A program made the position numbers and the translations under genes. Of a DNA stretch of 64,000 nucleotides, positions 35,915 to 45,219 are shown in pieces. The DNA is from Jackrogersella multiformis. Its lineage: Eukaryota > Ascomycota > Sordariomycetes > Xylariales > Hypoxylaceae. The notes below the pieces were generated by a model. It searched no databases, was not told where the DNA came from, and was given only the letters and a program-made list of their open reading frames with translations. Within the stretch, counting starts at the first letter, position 1; each line of letters begins with the position of its first letter. The stretch is from NCBI GenBank assembly GCA_902806575.1, contig CADCXD010000008.1, positions 1,984,001 through 2,048,000 on the forward strand, read 5' to 3'.

Positions 35915-36002
35915 GCCCGCGTGGCTCAATGGTTAGAGCGTGGGACTTTTATCCTCATAAAAGGGAATCCCAAGGCTGTGAGTTCGAGTCTCACCGTGGG
36001 CG
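35915..36002 (+). tRNA. tRNA-Lys (TTT), intron-containing
   Basis: Acceptor stem GCCCGCG pairs with CGTGGGC (one G-T), with discriminator G. The D-arm GGCTCAATGGTTAGAGC contains the A box. Anticodon stem TGGGA/TCCCA encloses CTTTTA followed by about 15 intron bases and a final A, giving anticodon TTT. The T-arm is TGTGAGTTCGAGTCTCAC with a canonical B box. Total 88 nt, i.e. 73 nt after intron removal. A TTTTT terminator follows. Confidence 0.9.
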
Positions 36003-36847
36003 ATATTCTATTTTTGGCTTTGCCTGGTTTGCTTTAGTTAGTAACTTAGACGCCACTTACCTAGGTAGTATATACAATCATATTATGATAGCATATCCTT
36101 TATATGGCCCATCGTATGCGCAGAGGAAATCAAGTATATTATTTTTATACGCAAGCTAAATAAACTATTGTTTCTATAGTTGTTTAGGTACTGTTGGTCA
36201 TGCGTTTAATGTCATTAGCATTGTGGTTCCTTGTTGATGTAATTATCTTAGCCAAAACACTTCCATGCAGGCATACATCCATCCACTCTTGCTATTAGAA
36301 ACATATGAAGGATCAATCATCACTTTCACAAGCACTTCTAGCATAATTCACATGGAAAACGCAAAAATCTCAAGCCAAACAACACAAGTTATAAGACAAC
36401 TATAAGTCATCAGGAGACAGCGCGACAGCTGTATTAAAAAGCGCAACCCTAGGTCTAACTATGAGACCGCAAGACGCCCAAGTTCGCAAATCACCTAACA
36501 TACAAGTAGGGCCCTTAATCAAAGTAATTCTGTCCGCCGTTCTCAAGAGTCTTTCTGGGTCGGGATAGGGGTAGTACACTGTCAAAGCTTGCGTATGTCT
36601 CTGCGCATATATCTGTGCTTTTTCCATACCTCTCTTCCGCATCCGTTATCAGTCGTCCAGCAAGCAGGAAAAGACAGTCAGTCGAGCCACCCTCCACTAT
36701 CCTTTCAAAGTTCAGTGGTCTTTTGCCTTGTTCGCATTACGCCATTACAACTCCATTACGTTCCGTCCCATAATAAGAATGAAATAAACTGGGATAAATC
36801 AAGTTCCCAGTAGACCAAGTTCAGCTCCGTCTCATTCTCCACCCCTC
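36003..36847. other. intergenic
   Basis: About 840 bases, AT-rich, probably including the 3' untranslated region of the poly-Q gene at its right end. No gene supported. Confidence 0.55.
36011..36015 (+). terminator. Pol III terminator of tRNA-Lys
   Basis: TTTTT starts nine bases after the tRNA 3' end. Confidence 0.7.
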
Positions 36848-38185
36848 CTACTTCTTCCCTTCGAAGTAGAACTTTCCAAGCTTATCCCCGTCTTTACCAG
36901 AAGGATTACCGAGAACTGGCGCACGAGCATTCTCGCCGCTGTCAAGACGTTCTCGGATAATACGCTCGGCTGCCTCTCGTGTTGCGGGGCCGCCTACGCC
37001 TTCTCGAAGTGCGCTCGTTCGTGGTTGGCCGGGCTGGATCGGCACGGGTCCTCGCGTCGTGGTGTCGACAAACACATCGTCATCTGACGTACCAACATGG
37101 CCGCTGCCATCTGTAGCTACACCATCGACATACTTGGCTTGCCGGGTCTCTGCCGCAGCAGTTGCGCTCACGGGCGTGTCGTTACCAACATCGCGCATGT
37201 CCCGGCTACGCGACATAGCCTCCTGGCTCAGGCCCGAGCTGCTTCGCTCCAAAGCCCAGACACCGGTTGCGCCAGCCACACCGGGCAAGGGTCGGCGATG
37301 GTAGATAGGGCCGCTAACAGTGCTGTTGGCGCCTTCACCAAAGGCGACAAGGCTAGCGGTGCCGTCGTCACTCATGCGATCCTCGAAGCCCCCGACAGAG
37401 CGACTCGATATGTCCTCGTCCATAGGGTCCATAGCGCCGGAGGTGGAATCGATGTCCATAGTACGATAATCGTTAGTGTCCATACTCATGCTGTCTTCGT
37501 CAACCTCTGTCAGGTCAGCATCCATGTCGGCTTCAGCAAACTGTCCCCCCTCAGTCGTGGTTCGCGCGCCGACACTACCCGTCGCAGAAGCCGTACCAAC
37601 AGTGCTCATCTTAGTAACTGCGGTCGGTTGGCCATTGGAATCGAAGTAGGAGGGGGTAAGTCCAGCATTGGTGGCAGCCTGCTGGGCATTCGTCGTAGCG
37701 GACGTGGTCTGCTGGTTGTTGGTACCACCTTGTTGGTTGGGGGCGCGAAGGGTCGAGACACGTTCGAGGCCGGCGAGTCGGCTAATGCGATCTGCTCGTT
37801 CGGCTTCGAGGCTGTTCGTGGAAGAATGATGGGTATGGCGGGGACCTCCGAGGCCATGGTAAGCGTGGCCTCGATGGCCGTCCTTGATAGCGGTAGTAGA
37901 GAGGGCGGAGAGGGAGGTGGTGGCGCTGGTCGGAGTACCACTGTATCCAGATTCAGAATCAGTGTCAGATCCCATGATTAAGCAACGCTTGGGAATAAAA
38001 GCGTCAGTTGGGTAAAGAACAGGAGTGGTGCCTGTAGGTAAAGCAGGAGCTGGGGTGGGCTCTGGAGCTGGAGCTGAAGCATACGGCATATCATTTGGGG
38101 TATCCGGGTTGGACGGCGGAGGAGGAATATTAATAAGCATCGGTGCTGTCTGTTGCTGCTGCTGTTGCTGTTGCTGTTGCGACAT
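36848..38185 (-). CDS. poly-Q, low-complexity conserved-looking fungal protein of unknown function
   Basis: Intron-free, 445 residues. It begins with a run of ten glutamines, then a Pro-rich segment. GSDTDSESGYSGTPTSATTS is a Ser/Thr-rich stretch with several possible phosphorylation sites. A charged helix AERADRISRLAGLERVS (about 130-146) is the most structured-looking part. Acidic stretches (DMDADLTEVDED, DPMDEDIS) lie in the middle. The C-terminus has REAAERIIRERLDSGEN and ends in DKLGKFYFEGKK. No membrane segment or catalytic motif is visible. The mix of short conserved-looking charged blocks within disorder suggests a regulatory or scaffold protein. I do not recognise the family. Confidence 0.75.
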   Translation of the reverse strand: MSQQQQQQQQQQTAPMLINIPPPPSNPDTPNDMPYASAPAPEPTPAPALPTGTTPVLYPTDAFIPKRCLIMGSDTDSESGYSGTPTSATTSLSALSTTAIKDGHRGHAYHGLGGPRHTHHSSTNSLEAERADRISRLAGLERVSTLRAPNQQGGTNNQQTTSATTNAQQAATNAGLTPSYFDSNGQPTAVTKMSTVGTASATGSVGARTTTEGGQFAEADMDADLTEVDEDSMSMDTNDYRTMDIDSTSGAMDPMDEDISSRSVGGFEDRMSDDGTASLVAFGEGANSTVSGPIYHRRPLPGVAGATGVWALERSSSGLSQEAMSRSRDMRDVGNDTPVSATAAAETRQAKYVDGVATDGSGHVGTSDDDVFVDTTTRGPVPIQPGQPRTSALREGVGGPATREAAERIIRERLDSGENARAPVLGNPSGKDGDKLGKFYFEGKK

Positions 38186-38392
38186 CTTTGCTAACTATTG
38201 ATTGTGATTGTCGAAGGGGAAGATTCCAATAGTGATTGTCGATGGTTACAATTTGTTTCCAGTGACTAGGTACGCGTTGTTTGCGCGTCTGGGCTAGAAT
38301 CTAGGACGTCGCGGATGGTGGGATGAGAGAATGTACAATGGGCCGATGACATGCGGATGCAAACGGTAGTAAGTGGATAGTGGTGGATGGGA

Positions 38393-38440
38393 GTGGACGA
38401 TGGTGGACGATGGTGGACGATGATGATGGACGATGGTGGG
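38393..38440. repeat. GTGGACGATG tandem repeat
   Basis: Three exact and further degenerate copies of a 10-bp GTGGACGATG unit, about 210-260 bp upstream of the poly-Q gene start (minus strand), i.e. in its promoter or leader. Confidence 0.7.
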
Positions 38441-39085
38441 GGTAAACAGGAGAACAAGCGACTGTTGTCTATTAATCGAAGGAGTCAAGGAGAGATGCCC
38501 TTCCTCAATTTTCGAATTGATAAATTACTGATGTAATAACTCAACAGGATAATTGACGATTCTTTGTTGGAAGACGGATCATAAACAAACCAATCACTTC
38601 GTTGGTGAAGAAAAAAGGAATATGGATATGGACTTTGACGAAGAAGTTGTAGTTGTTAAGTGTTTGTATTCGGTACCGGTAGCATTACCTACCTACCTAG
38701 GTACCTAGGTAGGTTATCCAAGCAGCTAAAAGGCTAGGCTAGGCCATGTTATTAGGTGCAGCAGGTGCAGCAGCTACGAAGTTGCAGCAGCAGTTGAAGC
38801 TAAGGTGGGGGATGACGTAGGGCTGTAATTTAACCCCGATCAGCTCTAGCGCTAATGTGTTTCCAGCCCGCTCTTTTAGTGATTAAACTGTGACCTTCAG
38901 GTACGTTCAGTATTACCTAAGTACTTACCTACCTAGGTAGGTACCTATTTATGTTACGAGTAGCCCTGAATAAATAATATCCATGACAGGTGCCTACCAG
39001 GTACATAGTACTATTTTCAAGTTTCCAAGGTTAATACCTCCAGGACTAGGTAGCATCTTATTATTAAGTGAATCACAAATTATAC

Positions 39086-39388
39086 TATACTAGCACTGGC
39101 TATGCATAAAGTTCGCCTTGTGCCCTAGCGGGCACTGCGCTTTAATTAGCTAAACGGGTAGGATTAGCTTTTTACCTTATTTAAGGTGGTTATCTTATAC
39201 AAAATCATATACTTTACTAATATGTGTTTTTAGCGTTGTACTATATATGTAAAGGCATATATATACGCATATAAAATCTTTAAGAGATTATGTATTAGTA
39301 CTTAGTTAATTACTGCCCGTTTCGTTAATTAAAGCGCAGTGCCCGCTAGGGCATAAGGCAAACTTTATGTGTAGCCAGTGCTAGTATA
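39086..39388. mobile_element. MITE-like element with 73-bp terminal inverted repeats
   Basis: The left arm (39086-39158) and right arm (39316-39388) are inverted copies matching at 67 of 73 positions by eye. They share CTAGCACTGGCTA and CCCTAGCGGGCACTGCGC. The central 157 bp are AT-rich and non-coding. TA dinucleotides flank CTAGCACTGGC...GCCAGTGCTAG on both sides, which fits a TA target-site duplication of Tc1/mariner-type elements. Four of the six mismatches are C/T or G/A transitions. No transposase is present, so it would be non-autonomous. Confidence 0.75.
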
Positions 39389-39547
39389 CGTCCTTACTAC
39401 CTTAAATATTTTAGATCTTTGATACCTGGTAGGTACCTAAGGTATTAATTAATCGACGTCATTACATCGTCGCCATTTTCACATTTACCATTTCCCCATA
39501 TCCCCAACCCTCAGTTGACAAAGAGGTCTCGGATTAGATCTCAGATC

Positions 39548-40040
39548 TTAGAATACGTCGGGGGTAAAGTCGATGACCTGAGCTCTCTCGATTATGTCTT
39601 TGGCGCTCGCGATGAACTCTAGATGAGCCGGGTCCTTCTCAAGATAATACTTCCTGTCGTCTTCATTCTCAAACTGGAAGATGAATGCATGGGTCATTCC
39701 ATCCTACCGCCGAGATCGTTAGCGTGGAGTAACAAACGAGTAGATGTATGAAATTGATGAAATTGACGAGGATGTAAAATGTTAAGATAAACCAAGACCT
39801 GACCTGTTTACCCTCGGGGCTATCGTCTTTCCCTCCTCCAAGCACTTTCACGTATGGCTTCTGGGATGTGGGATGGATGCAGTTTGTCCCCAGAGCTAAC
39901 ATCCGTTGACAGGCCTAAACTAAATCAGTCCAAGAACACCCACGGATTCTCTTAATATTCATTTAAAGGCTTACTGCCTTGTCCTCCTCTGGTGGTACAA
40001 GATCTTTGAATTTGAACAGAACAATATGGTAGATTGCCAT
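39548..40040 (-). CDS. Dabb-domain (stress-responsive A/B barrel) protein
   Basis: Three exons (40040..39975, 39914..39804, 39703..39548) encode 110 residues. Junctions are GTAAGC ... TTTAG, GTCAGG ... GGTAG, all phase 0. It begins MAIYHIVLFKFKDLVPPEED, the signature first strand and helix of a Dabb domain. Then come KPYVKVLGGGKDDSPEGKQ and GMTHAFIFQFENEDDRKYYLEKDPAH, followed by the final strand VIDFTPDVF. Single-domain Dabb proteins form dimeric alpha/beta barrels; members act in stress response or as small polyketide or olivetolic-acid-type cyclases. Nothing here decides which. The gene is complete. Confidence 0.88.
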
Positions 40041-40525
40041 GATGATATTATGTAAGTATAATGTAGAGTTATGTATATTATATATACCTAGGAGAGGTAT
40101 ATTATATAGGTAGGTATTATTGATGTATGTAAGTAGGTATGTATACCTTACAATGGAACGAGTTGCTCAAAGATTCTTATAGAGTTTGAAAAGTCTCCTA
40201 GAGCTAGTCAAATGACCAATAATCTGCTGATGTGCATTTATCAAATATGCATCTACCTAGGCATCCGAGAACCCAACTAGGTTACGGCCAGCTCTATCTA
40301 GCTACCCGCCACTGGCAATAAGGTTTAGTTGGTGTCATAACTCCGATGGTAGGTCCAACGGTACCTAGGTACTTGGGTGCCTGACCTATTACCTATTATT
40401 GCTTAACCTAGAATTCTAGATTCACAAAAGTTCAACAATTCAACCTCCTCCGCACCGAAACTTCACTCATACATATAATATTCGCACATTCCCACTCACT
40501 TCATATTGGAATCTAGAGCCTCACC
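40041..40525. other. divergent promoter region
   Basis: About 485 bases between the Dabb and F-box genes, AT-rich, with TAGGTA/CCTAGG motifs near 40085 and 40361. No gene seen. Confidence 0.6.
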
Positions 40526-41509
40526 ATGCCGAAAATCGATGAGCCTGAGGATGAAAAATTGGAGGTGTTGGAGGACAAAACTGAGGCCCTTACCCTCCGC
40601 TCGAAACGGACAGAGAGGGCCCGGAAAAAGCAAGCGAAGAAGACCAAGAAGACCATTGATCAGCCGCAGGGTCTTCTAAATCTACCTTATGAACTCGTCT
40701 TGGAAATCTTGGCTCTACTCCGACCTAGCGATATCTTCAAGCTGCAACGCGTTAACCGGGGCTTCCATCAACTTATCATCCACGATGAGCGTCGGATCGC
40801 GAGGGGCATCACGAGTTGGCGTTACGTATGTCTGGAGAAGTCTTTCCGCCTACCCGTCCTGATGGAGAATATTGATCCCAGCTTCCATGCTTCCATCCAG
40901 AGTCCCGAGCGACAGGATAGTCTGATCATCTTCAAGAAGCCATACCATCATGTACAACCTCCTGATCCAACAGAAATATGTACTTGTTTGACCTGTTTAT
41001 TCCGCTGGTCCTCTCTCTGCTTAATTGTCGACTTCGCTCGTTGGCAGGACCATCTGGATATAGGCGATCCCATTCCCATAATCCCGCGAGGTAGCCACCC
41101 TGAATGGAACCGGGCTTTATTAGCTTCAAACGCAGCTATCGTACATAAGGCTTTGCGCAGCCCACTCTGGCATTCTCGTCTATTTGAGGCTCATCTAGAC
41201 TCCACAACGAGATCCATACGTCGGCAAGCTGCAAACAAGGGCAATAAACGGCGGCGTTTCCGCATGGAGAAAGAAGACTTAGAGTCGGGTTCAGACCTAT
41301 TCTTAGAGAGGAGTGGGCCGCCAAGTATGGACCTCCCGTTCCATAGGGATAACTACTACATGCTGGAGGCATACCTCCCGAATAGGGGGTGGAATGGGGA
41401 GCACGGTGGGTGGATGTATATGCCGGCCGAGCAGCATGACATAGACATTCAGTACATCGCCAGGTGGGGCGAAAGACGACGGAAGGCAGCTATGGAATCG
41501 GGAGGCTAG
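40526..41509 (+). CDS. F-box domain protein
   Basis: Intron-free, 327 residues. The N-terminus is highly charged, with a Lys/Arg-rich stretch RSKRTERARKKQAKKTKK (about 25-42) that could be a nuclear localisation signal. The F-box lies at about 50-85: LLNLPYELVLEILALLRPSDIF followed by KLQRVNRGFHQLI. Downstream the protein contains two cysteines in CTCLTC and a C-terminal block with GGWMYMPAEQHDI, common in fungal F-box proteins of unknown substrate. It probably acts as a substrate-recognition subunit of an SCF ubiquitin ligase through Skp1. The substrate is unknown. Confidence 0.85.
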   Translation: MPKIDEPEDEKLEVLEDKTEALTLRSKRTERARKKQAKKTKKTIDQPQGLLNLPYELVLEILALLRPSDIFKLQRVNRGFHQLIIHDERRIARGITSWRYVCLEKSFRLPVLMENIDPSFHASIQSPERQDSLIIFKKPYHHVQPPDPTEICTCLTCLFRWSSLCLIVDFARWQDHLDIGDPIPIIPRGSHPEWNRALLASNAAIVHKALRSPLWHSRLFEAHLDSTTRSIRRQAANKGNKRRRFRMEKEDLESGSDLFLERSGPPSMDLPFHRDNYYMLEAYLPNRGWNGEHGGWMYMPAEQHDIDIQYIARWGERRRKAAMESGG

Positions 41510-41977
41510 AGATATGGAGTGCCAAGAACTTCGACTCATCATTTCTCGAGCTTTTCTAGTTTTGGTACCTACCTACGTAGGTAGGTATTCCTAGGAGGGA
41601 GAATTAGGTAGCTAGCATTGTGGTGTTTGTTATAGGTACCATCACCTGGGTACATGCGTGGTCTCTCGTTTGACCTTTTCCCTCCGTTAGTGCCTCGGTA
41701 CCTAGGCTTAGGTATAGAAGCAAACCGACAACCCAATATATTATCCTCGTTAATTCCACCAGTTACTTGATTACCCCAGAACCTTTCGAGCATATTATTC
41801 CACCGCCAATTCATCTTGATGAAATAGAAGGAACTTGCTAAGGTTTGGGTGCCTTTTCTATAAGTTTGTCATTATACTGATAGAAAATTGAGCAGACGAA
41901 CTCATAGTAACTTTGGGCAACCACTCCTAGGCGTTCACATCTATTGTTCGAGAACTTCACCAACACTTTCTTTGGAC
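41510..41977. other. intergenic with CCTAGG palindrome
   Basis: About 470 bases including the palindromic tract 41565-41590 (TACCTACCTACGTAGGTAGGTA type). No gene seen. Confidence 0.6.
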
Positions 41978-42681
41978 AATTCCCCAATGTCCTCTCATGG
42001 CCATGTTGCCAATTGGCTCGATTCTCCCGATACGGGTCGAGAAATGAGCTCTGATGCTAAGCGCATGCCGTTTCCGATATCAGAGTCGCCGTCTGTTCCT
42101 TCTAGCCAACTCGATCTTTCATCCAATGCGAGTATATGTCAACTCGATACTTCATCTGAGGGCACAATCAACTACGACGACATACTGAGGCTCTCCCTTT
42201 TACGAAAAGATGACTATGAGGGTCTGAACTTACGTGGACTCGGTATTGGGTTTCAAAAATCCCAGGACTCAATCCCCGCTTGGGTCCTTGATGTCATTGC
42301 TAGAATGAAAGAGCCTCGCCCGGATGAAGCTGAAACGAATATTTATAACGAGCGGAAAACCCTTGGATGTGTTGTGGATCCGCCTGACAATCTATTAAAT
42401 ATAACATATCATGAAGCCGTTTTCTAGCGGTCCTACTTTGCAGGGGCCGTTCTTTGACTACTATTTAGAGTATCGAAGGCTCATACTCAACATCCACGAC
42501 TGGGCAATCGGTGATAGGTTGGCTGCAATCACGAAGAACTTGGATGATCAGGCTGCTCGATAGCCTTCCCGCTCTCTACTCAACGAAATCCCATGATCCT
42601 TATCACATCAGTCTCGAGCTGGCCCAGGAATTGAAGAAGAAAGCAACGCTTCGTAAAGACGCGAGGATACGGGACACATAG
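41978..42681 (+). pseudogene. possible gene remnant read in three frames
   Basis: The longest frame runs from an ATG near 41987 to a stop at 42427, with protein-like content (SSDAKRMPFPISESPSVPSS, then DDILRLSLLRKDDYEGLNLRGLGIG and NNLL-like DNLLNITYHEA). Directly after it another frame reads GPFFDYYLEYRRLILNIHDWAIG up to about 42560. A third frame then gives LLDSLPALYSTKSHDPYHIS and LELAQELKKKATLRKDARIRDT to a stop near 42681. The joins near 42427 and 42560 are too tight for introns. This could be a decayed gene or chance frames. I do not recognise the family. If the first frame alone is real, it is a small hypothetical protein. Confidence 0.4.
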
Positions 42682-43967
42682 GTTAGCGCTGGTGCTATGT
42701 TAATTGGGCCTTGTTTAGGTCATACGCAGGGTATGGGCTCGATATATTTCTTTTACGTGATTAATTTTTCTTAGATTGGATTTACATCAAAAGTGGTTGA
42801 GTGTAATTGAAAATATGTGATTTCTATCAAGTATTTGCGGTTTTATCATATTATCATATCTAATTTCCTACATAGGGGTAGCTAACCTAACACTCATATA
42901 TAGCTAGCTAGTATGTGTACAACACCAATGCAAACTCAACTTCATCTTGTTGCTGCTGGTAATGCTATAATCCATTAATACCAGCCTGCGGGCACATTCT
43001 AACTATGTGGAAAGGTCAAAGAAGCCAACGGTGTAAAACTAAGTTCGTTATTACAGTCTTTGCCTTGTCAAGATGATTGGCCTGGGAATAAACAATAAGT
43101 CTAACAAAAATAAACTAAATATGTTCCAGTTAGAATAATATCATAGTTGATTCCTAATGGAATGTTTCACACGCTTAATAATTCAGCTGAGGATTAGGTA
43201 CGTAAAGAGCAAAAGGGGAAAAGGGGTAAAGAGAATACTTAACAAGGTAGCAAAACTGTGTGATTCATAAAATATTGGAAACGAGAAGAAGATAAGAGCT
43301 GATAATACACGCATTGATTGAGTAAAATAAAGGCAAGTCTAGCTCAGTTACCTAGGTATGGGATCTTCATCTGTAAATTCGACTATGTAGATACCTTCGA
43401 AACAAAATCGTACCTAGGTAGGTTCGCTTGCTTCGACGAAAAAAAAGATTGTCTATCACCTATATTAGGTACCTAGTAGGTTTCTTTCCTCGTTTTCAAG
43501 GGATACCCAAGAAAGTATGTGCATGTGTGACTTTATATATTCCTAGCCCTTCTAAGGCCTGATGTCAAGTGATCAGCCCTCTTACCCCGTATCCCTTTAT
43601 GTATAGGCCAATGTTCGAATATATACGCCTAGGCCACCCTAAGTCTAACCTTTTCTGATCCCCAATATCAACATTGATGCTCATACCATGAACTCCCCGC
43701 TATTCCATAACAAAGGTGAAAATCAGTGCGAAAATGCGTACGGACTTTTCGTTTCGGAATAGATCCTAACCAGATAGTAGCTTCGGGAAGCCAAGGTCAT
43801 CCAAACGCCGTCTATAAAACGTGATATACAGCCGATATTTCGCCTAGAACGCCATCTAAGGGGGAACCGAGGCATACGCAATGAAGCGGCGACCTTTTCC
43901 CAGTACCTAATTCATAACTGAAGCTTCTGAATCATGCCATGCATGGCGTACCCGACCAACGCACGGC
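42682..43967. other. intergenic, AT-rich
   Basis: About 1.3 kb with A-rich tracts and CCTAGG/TAGGTA motifs near 43351-43420. No gene supported. Confidence 0.6.
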
Positions 43968-44372
43968 TCATCCACGGCGCAGGCCAAAGCAAAAGAAACA
44001 CGTAGAGCTATCGCGGCTAGATATACTCCGCATGCTGCGCGGCTTCCTCTGCATCCTCCGGCGTATGCGGTCGAGGTCGATCAGCCGCGGCTTACTCGGG
44101 ACGCGGCGGCCGGTGTTCGCGGTGCCCGTCTCGATCGTGCGCTCGAAGCTGGACTCGGACGGGTACGCGACGCTGTCTCGGATGGCGACGGACTCCCGCT
44201 TGGGCAGCTCGCAGCGCCGGCCCTGGCTCGTCGTCTTGCCGAAGATCCACGTCCGCGAGGCGAGGCTGGCCTGCGAGCTCCGAGGGGTGAGAGTCGGGAT
44301 GGGGATGTGCGCGGTTTGGGAGGAGTAGCCACTGTCGGTGGCGGCAGAGCCGTTGGGTTGGTGGTTTTCCAT
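43968..44372 (-). CDS. small hypothetical protein, basic and Ser-rich
   Basis: Intron-free, 134 residues, ATG at 44372. The middle is Ser/Thr/Pro-rich (TLTPRSSQASLASRTWIFGK). The C-terminal third is Arg-rich (RLIDLDRIRRRMQRKPRSMRS) and ends with CFFCFGLRRG, a hydrophobic Cys-containing tail that could be lipid-modified. GC-rich relative to the surrounding DNA, which supports coding. Open frames on the other strand overlap it, so strand is not proven. No family recognised. Confidence 0.45.
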   Translation of the reverse strand: MENHQPNGSAATDSGYSSQTAHIPIPTLTPRSSQASLASRTWIFGKTTSQGRRCELPKRESVAIRDSVAYPSESSFERTIETGTANTGRRVPSKPRLIDLDRIRRRMQRKPRSMRSISSRDSSTCFFCFGLRRG

Positions 44373-45219
44373 GGCGTTCGCGTGAGGGATGCTGTGGTTT
44401 TCTCGCGGCTATATCGTGGCGGCGGCGATAAATACGTCGGTGGTCCCTTCGTATTTGCAAGCGCGAATAGGATGGATCGTCAGATTTCCAATGGGGCCTC
44501 GTGCAGCGGTATTGGTTAATAAATGCGTCCCCATTGGTAGAACTTGTATGGGCGTGAATCACAGTCCTCGACGTGTTGTCACTTACGTGGCATAGCTATG
44601 TGCTAGTGTCTGTTGCGCTGCTCCATTCACTGTTTACCTATTTAAGAGTCGTGGTAGGTATTCCTGGTTTGAGTGTCCGAGGATTGCTTTCAATGATATG
44701 GCAAGCGATGCAGGTATAGTTAGATTACAATTACATCGGATTCCATACTTACCTAAATTACATCGAATTATAACTTGCAATAAACTATAGGTAAGCTTGA
44801 GGTTAAAATAAAATTGAAATGAGTTAATTATGTTTTCTTCGCTTACCTATTTTCGCAACCAAGATGATTGTCAAGCCTTGGCTACTCTTCACGATCTAGG
44901 CTAGTTGGGTTTGAATAATCTCTTCATCTGAATTGAACAATGCCACTGGTTCTTGAAGTATTGACTCACGAGGCAAACTCTGAGAGTATAGTGACAAGGA
45001 CGTTATGTTTGACGTCGTGATAGATAAGGTAAAGAAAAACATCGGCTTTGCTTAGATTTGAAGCAATACGGATCAAAGGTGCATATATCTTCGAGGACGT
45101 TCCGTGTTGATTGAATTTATATTCTTTATCTAGCTCCATTATATTATGTATAATTCAGATCTTAATGATACAAGTTTCTTAGATACCTAGTATTTGACGG
45201 ACCTCTGGATCTCATCTGC
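44373..45219. other. intergenic
   Basis: About 850 bases, AT-rich, no gene seen. Confidence 0.6.

Larger units (their letters stand above)
38186..39547. other. intergenic region holding repeats and a MITE-like element
   Basis: About 1.36 kb. It contains GGACGATGGT repeats, CCTAGG palindromes at 38687-38714 and 38926-38946, a GCAGCAGGTGCAGCAG tract near 38757, and the inverted-repeat element at 39086-39388. No gene seen. Confidence 0.65.
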
